In this document: positions 25,301 to 33,812 of the stretch, piece after piece
How positions within the stretch are numbered: position 1 is the first letter of the stretch
Layout: each line of letters opens with the position of its first letter
IMG/VR virus record: IMGVR_UViG_3300017963_000003
Location: 1-64,000 of that record
Length of the DNA stretch: 64,000 bases
Source: a virus
Direction: 5' to 3' (one strand)
Notes under the pieces: model-generated
What the model was told of the DNA's origin: nothing
Databases searched by the model: none
The model's input: only the letters and a program-made list of their open reading frames with translations
Program-made: the position numbers and the translations under genes

Positions 25301-27076
25301 CGAACGTCCAAGCTCGTTATTCGGGGAGTAGATGAGGTCCTGTAGCGCGCTATCCGCCATGTTGCGCTTACAGGTGTTGCCCCAGTGACGCTTGTCCACA
25401 GAGTTCCGGCTGGAGCTGAGAGGGTTGTACCCGAGAACCCAAGAAGGTCCCGTAGGCTCGTAGTAGTACACCAGGGACGCGATGTGCATGTACTCATCGG
25501 TACCGTCGGTGAGAGACGCGAAGATGGTAATCGTGTCCGAAGCATTCGCCAGAGGCAAAAACTCGTCAGAAGCCACAGCGGAGAACGTGGGGTTGACCCA
25601 CAGATCGATCCAGTGGACGCCGTCAGCGGCATAGAGCCTGATAGCCTGCGGAGGGACGGCAACCGAGGTCACCGTGACCGGCTTGCCTCCATCCCAGATG
25701 AACGTCCACGGCGCCCCTCCCGTGCACTGCACCTCCAACGTCGCGCTGCCGGAGGGGTAGTTGTCGCTCATGTCGACGATCCAACAGCCCGTGACGTTGC
25801 GAGAGTGGCCGGAAGGCGAACCAGGGAAGGCCGCCTTCATCTCGTGGATCATATCCCCTTCGTCGGTCACCAAGACCTCGTAGAGATACGCCGACTTGTC
25901 CGTCGGAGGCGTGATAGTGACAGCCGACGTAGGTTCGACGGTAGTCAGCTTCTGCCCGTTCACGTAGTAGGTGTCGCCGCCTACAGCACCTACGACAGTG
26001 TAGGTGTCCGGGGTCTGTGTCTCGTCGATACTCACGGAGAGGAAGTTGGGCTGCGATATCCACGAGATCCCATTACAGTGCATGAGGTTCTGATGCTCAT
26101 CCAGTAGCGAGAACGACTCCCCGGTGATGTCGTCCAAAGACAACGCATGGGGGTTGGTGGGGGATAGAACACCCGTACCAAGCATGTTTCGATGCAGGGA
26201 GTCCTCGCCCGTCAGCCTCGGGATGTCCTGGTAGTAGAGATTAGAGATCGTGATGGTCTCCGTCATCGGGAACGTACCCGACGTCGGAAGAACCGACGTG
26301 GCGACAGAAATCCTGATGTACTCACCTGCACCATCAGGGACATCGATGGTCGCGTCAGCGCTGATCGTCTGCGTGGCACCTGCTCCGTTGGAGGTGGTCC
26401 ACGTGAAGTCATAAGTACTCGGAGCCGTGTAATCGTACTCAAGCGTGCCATCACCGACCGGGGTGTCCGGAGAGACCGCCAAGACGTCCACACCGAGAAT
26501 CGTCGTCAAGGCCCGAGGAGTCGCGTACAGGATGTTGTTGAACTCCAACGGGTGCTGAATACTGCTCGCGGTCAAGTCCGAAGCCGGTCCGTTGGCGGTC
26601 ACCTTGGCCAGGATCATGCACCTGTCCTGCGCGTCGTTGGCCAGATTGTCGTCCGTGGCGGCAAGCGCCAAGAACTCCGCCTCGGTGTAAACCCGAAGAC
26701 GCCAACCCATCTCGGAGAAGATAGGGTAGGTGTGTTGATCGCTCTCGTGGGGCTGACTGTGAGTGTTGTTCTCGGTGTAGATGGCCAACACGTAGTTGAC
26801 CACGCCGCTCGTCTCGTCCGACAACGCGATGTCGAAGTAATCGCTGTCGCTCTCCAGGTACTCACCGTTAGGAGCGAAACCCCCAAACTGCGTCACGTCG
26901 ATGTGCGTGTACGGGCCTGGGCCAAAGGTATTCACCGACACTACACCGCCGTACAGGATGCCCCTGCTTGTCCAGTCCAGGCGATTCCTGAGAATCTCGG
27001 CAGCCTTGGTGGTCTCGGTACGACGCAGCGCAATGTGGTCAACAGTTACGCCATCAGGATAGAGAGAACCCAGCAT
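22334..27076 (-). CDS. Large tail-spike/adhesin with parallel beta-helix region
   Basis: The 1580-residue product starts at an ATG with an AGGAGG Shine-Dalgarno. After an N-terminal attachment-like part, residues about 730-1400 carry many short repeats of the form V-x-I-x-N-N-x-I/V with G, S and N turns (for example N-V-T-I-E-N-N, I-Y-I-R-D-N-T-I, V-E-G-N-N), typical of right-handed parallel beta-helix spikes that bind or cut surface polysaccharide. No catalytic residues can be assigned by eye. A Y-D-F-T-W-like module near residues 200-275 resembles two modules in the 1200-residue protein upstream. It has its own TTTAGAATCCC promoter and a leader hairpin, unlike the other tail genes. Confidence 0.8.
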   Translation of the reverse strand: MLGSLYPDGVTVDHIALRRTETTKAAEILRNRLDWTSRGILYGGVVSVNTFGPGPYTHIDVTQFGGFAPNGEYLESDSDYFDIALSDETSGVVNYVLAIYTENNTHSQPHESDQHTYPIFSEMGWRLRVYTEAEFLALAATDDNLANDAQDRCMILAKVTANGPASDLTASSIQHPLEFNNILYATPRALTTILGVDVLAVSPDTPVGDGTLEYDYTAPSTYDFTWTTSNGAGATQTISADATIDVPDGAGEYIRISVATSVLPTSGTFPMTETITISNLYYQDIPRLTGEDSLHRNMLGTGVLSPTNPHALSLDDITGESFSLLDEHQNLMHCNGISWISQPNFLSVSIDETQTPDTYTVVGAVGGDTYYVNGQKLTTVEPTSAVTITPPTDKSAYLYEVLVTDEGDMIHEMKAAFPGSPSGHSRNVTGCWIVDMSDNYPSGSATLEVQCTGGAPWTFIWDGGKPVTVTSVAVPPQAIRLYAADGVHWIDLWVNPTFSAVASDEFLPLANASDTITIFASLTDGTDEYMHIASLVYYYEPTGPSWVLGYNPLSSSRNSVDKRHWGNTCKRNMADSALQDLIYSPNNELGRSGCVMRRNGVYNEFGYDYGGTGFGIDINGGAYYCRGQRIVADSVQTVSALPSTSQFVWADMEGNYHVLDITGGYGGDVSAAMRYVLGLTENIPNVSDTYHFSGPGDPPERGVLLYYLATDSTDITRIVDFTQNVNHVTDPWSVASRIATSVAHHGQAAYDNLFAAFEYARHAMSGTENLGAHWINIIGSVTIDFPVWQPQYVNVRGVKGLSVSPVGAVVQCNVAADYNWHVQQGCVVEGVNIVNNDATSITFAAGSLTTIRDCYHFSTGAPFVAWELLVIGETSVNNVTIENNVSIGCPFIFGAGLKADGMTSWSVRNNRIYSVPSIYPIAISLFDVADLHLEGNYIEVPDTNDSAIGAGILVQNTSSSSIDTRDIYIRDNTIRIGNNGAQLNSPTGIIVDQLFSVHIEGNNVDRHSGSSTQIITGVLLLDGGGISVTGNAFSYLGGGVLLEGACYGVEISRNTMTYLYHLGVRANINSFPVLNTAGVLKIDGNFMTAFVKGTSSGHYLSSELTGVIVECDLTVTEPDLSMISVSENLMGGLSSEGSVRGIRITLDHTSSGGDHTRGLTVDANILYGLRSSGNSTRGIYISGTSYVVGTQGIQGATINDNVVILPGMSTTSFRVAGIDVDHALADSAVSGNTVILNGDNSSNGAALYMGSTSSSDRVPINCTVSGNVLSGLRAGFFGKIANQVSVNNNYIYGNGTGIYAATSTPLSLISDNVVVAAAYNGNPYSSLGGGSGSHCVVYGDDCAGVSLSGNKMLLQPIFNGSTLDVPAGSACIKARDCANVTIDGCLLTTRAGPGGGVQTVAGTNGSSTYGYLCYLRMPTSYPSQYSIKGCVFDDTDSVFTGVPTPLHALYILPASGWDAANGEYPLVHVEGNTFYTTCTSTSAFNWEGNSGAVSANHPYVMHVQSLLNTGGAGRLPEFFFNGNAIHVVASVSLLSDTPKVYLAKSGGWPSNYYGGCFYETLTFTNFTSYNGGTPPIYTWV

Positions 27077-27096
27077 GTATCAGCCTCCTGCTACAT

Positions 27097-27130
27097 GCCC
27101 GTCGGTATCGAGGAGATGTGACCGACGGGC
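27097..27130. promoter_or_regulatory. 10-bp perfect inverted repeat in the tail-spike leader
   Basis: GCCCGTCGGT (27097-27106) and ACCGACGGGC (27121-27130) form a perfect ten-pair GC-rich stem with a 14-base loop. On the minus strand it lies between the TTTAGAATCCC promoter and the tail-spike Shine-Dalgarno, ending about ten bases before it. It lacks a U-tract, so it is more likely an mRNA control structure or protein site than a terminator. Confidence 0.7.
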
Positions 27131-27156
27131 CTCGGAACACGTTTCCGGTTCCACCC

Positions 27157-27187
27157 ACTCTACCATCTCGGAGGTGGGGATTCTAAA
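27157..27187 (-). promoter_or_regulatory. TTTAGAATCCC-type promoter before the tail-spike gene
   Basis: The minus strand has TTTAGAATCCC (27177-27187) followed after 14 bases by TAGAGT (27157-27162). The 11-base box is identical to boxes at 51565-51575 and 58815-58825, each in front of a structural gene. Confidence 0.65.
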
Positions 27188-27345
27188 CCCAAGGAACCTC
27201 CAAGAAGAAACCCTGCCAAACAGAGAATCCCTACGAAAAAGGACACAAGCAGGAACGCCAAGGAGACGTCCTCAGCGAAAGAATAATACGGCAATTTCGA
27301 ACCCTTAGGTGCTATAGGAGTAACCCCCACGACGCCCCTACACAT
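27160..27345 (-). CDS. Possible small membrane protein
   Basis: The frame encodes up to 61 residues with one strongly hydrophobic segment (V-S-L-A-F-L-L-V-S-F-F-V-G-I-L-C-L-A) and a short polar tail. The first ATG (27345) overlaps the upstream stop but lacks a Shine-Dalgarno; a TTG after AAGGGT at about 27294 is an alternative that keeps the whole segment. The 3' end of the frame contains the TTTAGAATCCC box of the tail-spike promoter, so the DNA would be both coding and regulatory. It could be spurious, but a clean transmembrane helix is unlikely by chance. Confidence 0.4.
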   Translation of the reverse strand: MCRGVVGVTPIAPKGSKLPYYSFAEDVSLAFLLVSFFVGILCLAGFLLGGSLGLESPPPRW

Positions 27346-30300
27346 TCGTCAAGCCGGGAACATACGCCCCCGGACCGAAGAGATGCAGACCCTTGAGCAA
27401 CACGGAGTGCATCCTGAAATCCCTCAGGTCTCGAACACCGCTCACCGACAACCGTAGCTGATGGATGACGTGGCCACCTGCGGGCTGGGTCACGTCGACG
27501 TTCTCGTTGCGCTCGATCTCTACCCAGGAAGCGGCCAAGCACGCCGAAGAGTCTACCCCGGAACGATGCTCGAACTTGATGGTCAGCTCGTTCTGGACGT
27601 ACATCCTGGCTTCCTGATGAGTCAGGAAGTACTGAGCACCCTCCAGGTACTGCGAGGAGTCCATGCTGACCGTAAAGGGATCAACGAACCGCCAGTTGGC
27701 CGGAGAGATTTCCCGACGCTCCTCGGGACCTTCGAAGTAGAGAGAAGCCTGCGCCTGGTCCATGTTCGAACGCCGGTCGAGTGCAGCACGCCGAGTCTCC
27801 CTGTTGAAGTACACCGGGACAGTGGCCTCTCGGGTGAGAACGTTGTGCTCCATCCGGTTCCACAAGAGGTAGTCTGCAAGCCACATGTAGTCCTGGTAGG
27901 GACTTCCTAGATCGAGAAGAGGTGTCGTGAGCTGGTAAACCGGATTGTAGTTCATCGTGTAAGACGACGACGGCTTGTAGTCGGCGGGGTTGATGAACTG
28001 GATCTGGTTGGACGAGTTGAACTGCCAGAGATCGTTCGGTACGGAGATGCCGTCTTCGAACAAGATCGCAGCTACCTGGTCCATGTCAGACTCGTAGAGA
28101 AGTGAAGCCGTGTAAGGTGCACCCGCACTGAACGTCAACTGCTCCCCTTTTACCGGCAGCAACGACGGAGACAAGAAGGAGTACCGGAACGGCGTCGTAG
28201 GGACGATATCCAGGTTGACCAAAGTGGCAACGGAGAAGTCGGCCTCACCGATAGAGCCGTGCACGTTCACCGGCACTCCGTTAGAGTCGAACTCCGTCAC
28301 ATCGAAGATATCGAGTGACGAATGCGCCGGCATGATGTCGCGCGTACGACCCTGCTGCACGGTGTTGTCGGTAATGGCGATGGTCTTGGAGGTAGTAACC
28401 GCTGGGGGACTGCCGGTGGGCAGCGGCAATAGCGAGTACACCACGTCTACCTCGATCTCAGAGCCATCGGGAGCCACCAAGATGTAGCTTCCATCACTGG
28501 GGATGGACACCCACCCGGCCCCTGGAGTCCACGACGTGCCGTAAGGAGTCCACCGGAACCGACGAAGGTCACCCACAGAGTTGTACTCGTACTCGAACGC
28601 TCCGTTCCCGGCTGGCGTGTCATCAGAGAGACGAATGATCTGGGCACCCGCGAACACCCTCTCGCGGCTCGCCTCCTTGAAGTGCAGACCGAGGTACTTC
28701 TGCGTCGTCGTCCGTAGTTCTTCCGGAGACCACGAGAAGACCAGCTCACCGAAGAACTGTCGGTGCCGATACCGGGGGACGGTGACCTCCCCGAGAGCCC
28801 TGGAAGTGATGTACTCGATGTCGATCCGAGGATCATCCACCGAGACCTCCATCCCTGGAGTTGCCTGAGCCATCTCCACGGACACCAGAACCTCGTTCGG
28901 GATCAATCCAGCGGGAATGATCTGCTCTACTTCCACGTAGGTAGCCTTTTCGATCCCCGTACCGCCAGCATCGGTGGCCACTGGAGTCAATGTGCCTGAA
29001 CGCCACGTAGCTCCACCGTCGAAGCTGAAGCTCAGAACAGCCTGAACAGCGGTGGCGTTGTGGGACAAAATCCACGCGGAGAACTTGGCCTTGAAGCCCT
29101 CGTAGTCGTAGAGGAGACCGGAGTTCTTCTGCGGGGACAACCCTCCGCGCTCCACCATAGGAGCCGGATACTGAAGGGCGCGACCCCTGAAGTTCACGTA
29201 GTCCCCGGCAGCGTCACGGTAGACGTACCTGAAAGCCGGACACGGGGCCAACGGATGTGTCCTGCCCCGTATCACACGAGAAGGTTCGATCCTGGAAGTT
29301 GCTCCCGCACCCCATCCGGTGAGGTACCACGCATCCGGTGTTTCAGGATCTCCTACCGACGTGTCATCGAAGATATCAACAAGACCTGCCGTGACAACCG
29401 CCGGTAGCGCAGAGGTGTCCACAGTCACCCAGGTCCCCTTCGTCGACGACAGCTGATGTGCTTTCTTGCTGTAGTTGGTCGAGAAAGCGTAGATGAAGCT
29501 GACCGTAGAGGACCCGTAGGTGGGGAGATCATCCAGGAACACGTGCACCGTCAGGGTATGCCCCAGGGCGTCCGTCAGCGTGTAGGTGCCGTCTTCGGTG
29601 ATCGTCACCCATCCGAGACCGGGTGCCCACGTACCACCTGGAGAACCCCATCTCAATCGTTGCACCGGGGGTGTGACGGTCCCGTCGTAGTAGTACTCCA
29701 AGGTGGAATCCGTATCGACCCGGATAGCACCCATGATGTTACGAAAGGTCACCCCCGCTAGCGTACCCGTAGGCGCAAATACGATGTCACCCGGCTCCAC
29801 GCCGAAGATCTCGACCGCCGCGTTCAGAGGTCCCGGCTCGACGCAGACCCAAGGCTTCGTGAACCCGTACGCAAACAGGACCTTGGAGTTGTAGGACGAG
29901 AAGATGGTCAAGCCCGCAGCGGCGTTCACAAACGCCACTACTTGCGCCACAGACGGAGTAGGGTAGCCGGGGATGGTGCTGAGATCGACCGTAAGGGTAC
30001 CATTCCCCCAGTTGAGGTAGAGATAACGAGTGGTCGCGTTCAAGACGAAAGGACCCGCTCGTCCGAGAATAGAAGGCGGATTGGTCTCCACCGGTCCAGG
30101 GAGGAACATCTCCCCGTCAACGGCTTTCACCGGAAGACCAGGGGTGAACAACGTGCCCCACCGAAGCTCCTGCGTGACAGGGTTGTACTGGAGCGCCATG
30201 GAAGGCGCACCGCCGGAAACGTCAGCCTCGGGCGTGCCGAGAACCACCCCAGGAACGCCAGCACCGCTGTACTGCGAGTACGCCGACCTCTCCAGGAATC

Positions 30301-30940
30301 GATGATTATCGAGCATCGACTGGTCTAGCACCCAGTTCGGCCCCCAGAACCGACGAGTGTATCCGAACGGAGGGATCTGAGTGAACGCGGCTACAGAGGT
30401 CTCCAAGCCGCGCACTTTTCCGCCATAGTTTCGATACGCATTATGCATCTCGTGCACTACGTACCGATACGTATCGAGGTCCTGACCCAAGTCGTTGTAG
30501 ACCCCGATATTCTTCCCGAAACGATCCTCGATACCGTTAATGGTAACCGTCTCGATGGACAGGTCGTCCTTGGCTTCTTGCCAGTCGTCGTCCATCCCCT
30601 CGAAGACCTCAGCATAAGCGACATGCCAGATCGCACTCTCGCGAACGGTGACCCAACTCGGGAGACGACGACCGTTAGCGAGATTCACGAGCAGGAACTC
30701 GTTCTCCCCCAGGTTGAGGTGGCGACTGAAAACCACGTTCCCTTGGCTGTCAGAGGTGACGTGTCCGGAGAAAAACTCGTTGATGTAGAGCCCGAACTGC
30801 GTGTTCGGATACGCCGTACGGAGACGAATATCCGTGTTCCCGTGCCGGTAGGGAATGATGGTACCCTTGGCCTCGTAGAAGGGACCATCGATGACAGCCT
30901 TGACCAGCTCAGCGTACCTGTTCACACCTTCGAGAGCCAT
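27338..30940 (-). CDS. Large baseplate/tail-fibre-associated protein with internal repeated module
   Basis: The 1200-residue product begins at an ATG with GGAGG. It is beta-rich and Gly/Thr/Pro-rich, as in tail adhesins. Two similar segments are visible, at about residues 408-480 and 775-850: each runs from an E-Y-x-Y strand through R-x-R-W, a W-x-P-G-x-G-W-V turn, D-G-x-Y-x-L and a closing E-V/T-V-x-V strand. A related third copy lies in the tail spike. The N-terminal region has no clear homologue by eye. It follows the J-like and TIG-like genes in the same transcription unit, so it is probably attached to the baseplate. Confidence 0.65.
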   Translation of the reverse strand: MALEGVNRYAELVKAVIDGPFYEAKGTIIPYRHGNTDIRLRTAYPNTQFGLYINEFFSGHVTSDSQGNVVFSRHLNLGENEFLLVNLANGRRLPSWVTVRESAIWHVAYAEVFEGMDDDWQEAKDDLSIETVTINGIEDRFGKNIGVYNDLGQDLDTYRYVVHEMHNAYRNYGGKVRGLETSVAAFTQIPPFGYTRRFWGPNWVLDQSMLDNHRFLERSAYSQYSGAGVPGVVLGTPEADVSGGAPSMALQYNPVTQELRWGTLFTPGLPVKAVDGEMFLPGPVETNPPSILGRAGPFVLNATTRYLYLNWGNGTLTVDLSTIPGYPTPSVAQVVAFVNAAAGLTIFSSYNSKVLFAYGFTKPWVCVEPGPLNAAVEIFGVEPGDIVFAPTGTLAGVTFRNIMGAIRVDTDSTLEYYYDGTVTPPVQRLRWGSPGGTWAPGLGWVTITEDGTYTLTDALGHTLTVHVFLDDLPTYGSSTVSFIYAFSTNYSKKAHQLSSTKGTWVTVDTSALPAVVTAGLVDIFDDTSVGDPETPDAWYLTGWGAGATSRIEPSRVIRGRTHPLAPCPAFRYVYRDAAGDYVNFRGRALQYPAPMVERGGLSPQKNSGLLYDYEGFKAKFSAWILSHNATAVQAVLSFSFDGGATWRSGTLTPVATDAGGTGIEKATYVEVEQIIPAGLIPNEVLVSVEMAQATPGMEVSVDDPRIDIEYITSRALGEVTVPRYRHRQFFGELVFSWSPEELRTTTQKYLGLHFKEASRERVFAGAQIIRLSDDTPAGNGAFEYEYNSVGDLRRFRWTPYGTSWTPGAGWVSIPSDGSYILVAPDGSEIEVDVVYSLLPLPTGSPPAVTTSKTIAITDNTVQQGRTRDIMPAHSSLDIFDVTEFDSNGVPVNVHGSIGEADFSVATLVNLDIVPTTPFRYSFLSPSLLPVKGEQLTFSAGAPYTASLLYESDMDQVAAILFEDGISVPNDLWQFNSSNQIQFINPADYKPSSSYTMNYNPVYQLTTPLLDLGSPYQDYMWLADYLLWNRMEHNVLTREATVPVYFNRETRRAALDRRSNMDQAQASLYFEGPEERREISPANWRFVDPFTVSMDSSQYLEGAQYFLTHQEARMYVQNELTIKFEHRSGVDSSACLAASWVEIERNENVDVTQPAGGHVIHQLRLSVSGVRDLRDFRMHSVLLKGLHLFGPGAYVPGLTNV

Positions 30941-30942
30941 CT

Positions 30943-31944
30943 CTAGTATCCTCCACCGAGACCCTTCGACGCATCACTGGGAGTGACGAGCTGGGTATCG
31001 TTCACGATGTCCATCTCTACCCCGGATTGAGCGCTGTTGATCGATCTCAAGCCGTCCACATAGTAGTACCTGTACGAATCCCTGGAGGTGGCCTTGTCGT
31101 TACCCACAACGGAGACGTCCACCTCCCCCTCGTAGGCCGCCGACTGCCACGCATCGTCCCGGCTCGCCGGCACCAGACCGCGTACTCGTTTATCGGAGAC
31201 CACCACAGTGTCATGCACAGGCTGGTTCTGAAAAACCGCGAACGGTCTGTAGTAGAACCACTCCACACGAGCCACGTCGACGTCGTAAGAAGCTGACCCG
31301 TTGAAAGAGTAGATGACGAAATGCGCTGGGTTAACGATGTACCTCACAGAGCGCATCACTACCGAACCGTTCGCGATGAAGTACACGTCGGTTCCCCAAC
31401 GCAGTATCTTGAACATCGAGAGACCGGTCGTCCAGGGAAGCTCGATCTTCAACAGATCTACCGGAGAGCCTCCGACGTAGACTCCACATTCCAGACGAAG
31501 GTTCCCTTCATCTGAGAGATAGACAACCATGGCCGCGAAGTTAGAAGAGTCCACAAACAGGTTGAGGGCAAACAGAGCGACATTGCTCGAAGGGTTCGCA
31601 GTCGGAGCAGACAAGGACATACGGACTTCACCTTGGGTATCGCCCCACTGCTTCACCGACTGAACACCAGCGATGCTTGCCGGAGTAGTTCCGGTGGACA
31701 TCTGCAAGTGATCGGCCCCTACCGTGATCGAACCGCTCCCCGTCGAAGCGTCCGTCCACTTGAGGGGGTCAAGAACCGCTCCAGTGAAGTAGTCATCCCA
31801 CTGACGAGGATCGAACCCCTCACCGAGGATGACGAAGCGGTTACCTCCCGGAGCAGGGCCTTCGAGAGGGTCCACCGAGTGAACCACGGCCTGCGGGCCG
31901 TACAGGACCCCGCTACCGTACTTGAATAGCTGATAGTAGCCCAT
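30943..31944 (-). CDS. Baseplate/tail protein: IPT/TIG-like domain split by a lectin-like insertion
   Basis: The 333-residue product opens with an IPT/TIG pattern (V-D-P-L-E-G-P-A-P-G-G-N-R-F-V-I-L-G-E-G-F, residues about 23-43). The matching second half (R-G-L-V-P-A-S, then G-E-V-D-V-S-V-V-G-N, Y-R-Y-Y-Y-V) appears only after residue 250. Between them lies about 200 residues resembling a jelly-roll lectin-like domain: D-D-Y-F-T-G-A-V-L-D-P-L-K-W, then alternating strands ending W-F-Y-Y-R-P. This looks like one domain inserted in a loop of another. A role in surface binding at the tail tip is inferred. The start overlaps the J-like gene stop (TAATG). Confidence 0.6.
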   Translation of the reverse strand: MGYYQLFKYGSGVLYGPQAVVHSVDPLEGPAPGGNRFVILGEGFDPRQWDDYFTGAVLDPLKWTDASTGSGSITVGADHLQMSTGTTPASIAGVQSVKQWGDTQGEVRMSLSAPTANPSSNVALFALNLFVDSSNFAAMVVYLSDEGNLRLECGVYVGGSPVDLLKIELPWTTGLSMFKILRWGTDVYFIANGSVVMRSVRYIVNPAHFVIYSFNGSASYDVDVARVEWFYYRPFAVFQNQPVHDTVVVSDKRVRGLVPASRDDAWQSAAYEGEVDVSVVGNDKATSRDSYRYYYVDGLRSINSAQSGVEMDIVNDTQLVTPSDASKGLGGGY

Positions 31945-33374
31945 TACGACACCAAGCTGACCACGAGGTCTGCGTCCTCGATGAAAGCGTGTTCGTATGG
32001 TCCGATTTCGATGTCCGACACCCCCGTACCGTCTTTCTCAGCCAAGGTCACGTAGACCCAGTTGTCCACACCGAAGATCTCAGCCACCTGAGCATCGATA
32101 TCAAACTCCTCCAGATTCTCCCCAAGCTTCAACCCGTTGATGTAGCTGATGACGCGCTCCCTGACCAAGTTGAGGACCGTAGTCGGGTTACCCGACTTCA
32201 CCTTCAGTTCCGCCTCGATCTCCACCAGCTTCGGCTGCGCCCACCGGAACAAGACGTCGGAGCCCATCACGAAGTACTCGGGCTGCGTGTAGTAAGAAGT
32301 GACGATGGTGATCATCGAGTTGTAGTTGTAGACAATCCGCAACGGGTCCCCGAGAGCAGGTGCCGTCCCTCCAAGGATGAACCGGATACCGTCCTGACCC
32401 CGGTCGCTGTAGGCGTAGATCCCTTCCCCGGTGACGACTTCGTAGTCAGTCCCTTCGGTATACACGGTCACGCCGCTCGAAACCGTCAAGACCGACATCA
32501 ACGGTTGCTTGGGAACCGGTATCAGCTCCCCCAGACCGGGATAGGTAGTGTCGAACGTGTCGTTGAGGGGAGCCTCTGCCATCAGCCAGACGTCGACTGC
32601 CCCGGCGTCGTCGGTATGCCGGGTCAGGTTGACGTCATTGCCGTACACAACATACACATCCTCGATATTGTTAAAGTTGTCCAACCCAAAAAGCGACAAA
32701 CCCGCCGGAGTCGACCCCTGATTCCCCCGCACTTGCATCAAGTAGCGCTCAGCAAGATCGCTATTGGTTTCTCGACCAAGACCACTGGTGGTGGCTTCCT
32801 TATTCGTCACGTACTCGAACGAAGAAAACGCACGGCGAAATTGAACAATCGTGTTCGCCCCCACCATCGAAGCTTCTCCGGCGAGAACACTCGCCACCGC
32901 AACATCAATTTCGTACCTCTCGGTCGCGGCGTTGTAATAGCTAGACGAGGGGACAGTCAGAGGACCGTACATCACCGCTGACTCAATCGTCCTGAAGTTG
33001 ATGACGTTCCCCGTCTGAGGGTTTGCTGTCGTAGCCAAAGGGAAATTGACGGGTATATGGATATCAGTCGTCGGAGGCTGAAGTCGGGAAAACGTCACTG
33101 TGGTCACTGCCGGAGAACCAGACCAGCGGATCATCCCTTCGTTGAACACAAACGCGTCCAGATCATCCGGGTTGAAGCGCTCCGCGTACCTCATGCTCAT
33201 CAGCTGGCTGAGATAGACGGTGTTGTCGTGCATGTCCTTCATCACCGACGCCGGAGGGGTGACGAAGAGGTCCTTGACCGGACCTATCGAAGTGTCGAGG
33301 TTACCATCCCTCGCTGCCGCTGCATCGGAGATCTCACCTTCGAACTGAGCTACTGTTTTTCGTTGAATAACCAT
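31944..33374 (-). CDS. Baseplate J-like (wedge) protein
   Basis: The 476-residue product matches the layout of phage baseplate J proteins. It has an N-terminal helical part, a segment with F-N-P-D-D-L-D and G-M-I-R-W near residues 65-85, a middle region with P-V-N-F-P-L and E-A-S-M-V-G-A-N-T-I, then T-S-G-L-G-R-E-T-N-S-D-L-A-E-R-Y. The last segment recalls the conserved G-G-x-D-x-E-S-D-E-x-L-R-x-R of J-like proteins. The C-terminus contains L-V-R-E-R-V-I-S-Y-I-N and D-A-Q-V-A-E-I. It forms part of the wedge that links hub and fibres. The ATG has GAGGTAG upstream. It follows the gp25-like gene, the usual order. Confidence 0.75.
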   Translation of the reverse strand: MVIQRKTVAQFEGEISDAAAARDGNLDTSIGPVKDLFVTPPASVMKDMHDNTVYLSQLMSMRYAERFNPDDLDAFVFNEGMIRWSGSPAVTTVTFSRLQPPTTDIHIPVNFPLATTANPQTGNVINFRTIESAVMYGPLTVPSSSYYNAATERYEIDVAVASVLAGEASMVGANTIVQFRRAFSSFEYVTNKEATTSGLGRETNSDLAERYLMQVRGNQGSTPAGLSLFGLDNFNNIEDVYVVYGNDVNLTRHTDDAGAVDVWLMAEAPLNDTFDTTYPGLGELIPVPKQPLMSVLTVSSGVTVYTEGTDYEVVTGEGIYAYSDRGQDGIRFILGGTAPALGDPLRIVYNYNSMITIVTSYYTQPEYFVMGSDVLFRWAQPKLVEIEAELKVKSGNPTTVLNLVRERVISYINGLKLGENLEEFDIDAQVAEIFGVDNWVYVTLAEKDGTGVSDIEIGPYEHAFIEDADLVVSLVS

Positions 33375-33377
33375 GAT

Positions 33378-33812
33378 CTACCTCGTAGTACCCCCCAAAG
33401 AAAAATTAGGAAGATTACCCAACGTGTAAAAATCTACACGCCAACGGAAATTGCGAGGATCAGTCTCATCGCCCCACACCTGTATAGGCGAGAATGAATC
33501 CAGCAGCTCTCTGTAGGTACGCCGACTATACTGTTTGTGGCGCTGAGTCCACTGATACCGATTCAGGGAGTTCCTAAGGAGAGTCTGGAACTGGAACAAC
33601 GCAGGCATGCTCCAACCCAGCTCGGGCTCCCCATCTACGGCCCTCCCGACGACACGATTGAGCCCGGCACCGATCCCATCAGCGCGCACCCCCGTAGTGA
33701 GCACCATCCGACATTCCTGGCGTAGCTTCTCCTCGCCCGTGATAGTCTCGTACCCGTTGTTATCGTGGTACCGAACGATGTCACCATTTTCGATTTTCAG
33801 AGTCCAACTCAT
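33378..33812 (-). CDS. gp25-like baseplate wedge protein
   Basis: The 144-residue product contains Q-E-C-R-M-V-L-T-T, then G-A-G-L-N-R-V-V-G and a helical C-terminal half with W-x-V-D-F-Y. Small size, position directly before the J-like gene and the early I/L-x-x-V-L-x-T pattern suggest the gp25/W family that nucleates sheath assembly on the baseplate. The match is loose; the conserved E-R/P-x-x-x-D-F-G part is not obvious. The ATG at 33812 overlaps the upstream stop (ATGA). Confidence 0.5.
   Translation of the reverse strand: MSWTLKIENGDIVRYHDNNGYETITGEEKLRQECRMVLTTGVRADGIGAGLNRVVGRAVDGEPELGWSMPALFQFQTLLRNSLNRYQWTQRHKQYSRRTYRELLDSFSPIQVWGDETDPRNFRWRVDFYTLGNLPNFSLGGTTR

Noticed and set aside
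22334-27076. Diversity-generating retroelement acting on the tail spike
   Set aside because: No reverse transcriptase gene and no template/variable repeat pair were seen in the window.
31989-32981. Plus-strand open frame of 330 codons
   Set aside because: It is opposite the baseplate J-like gene, Val/His/Arg-rich, and without a ribosome site.
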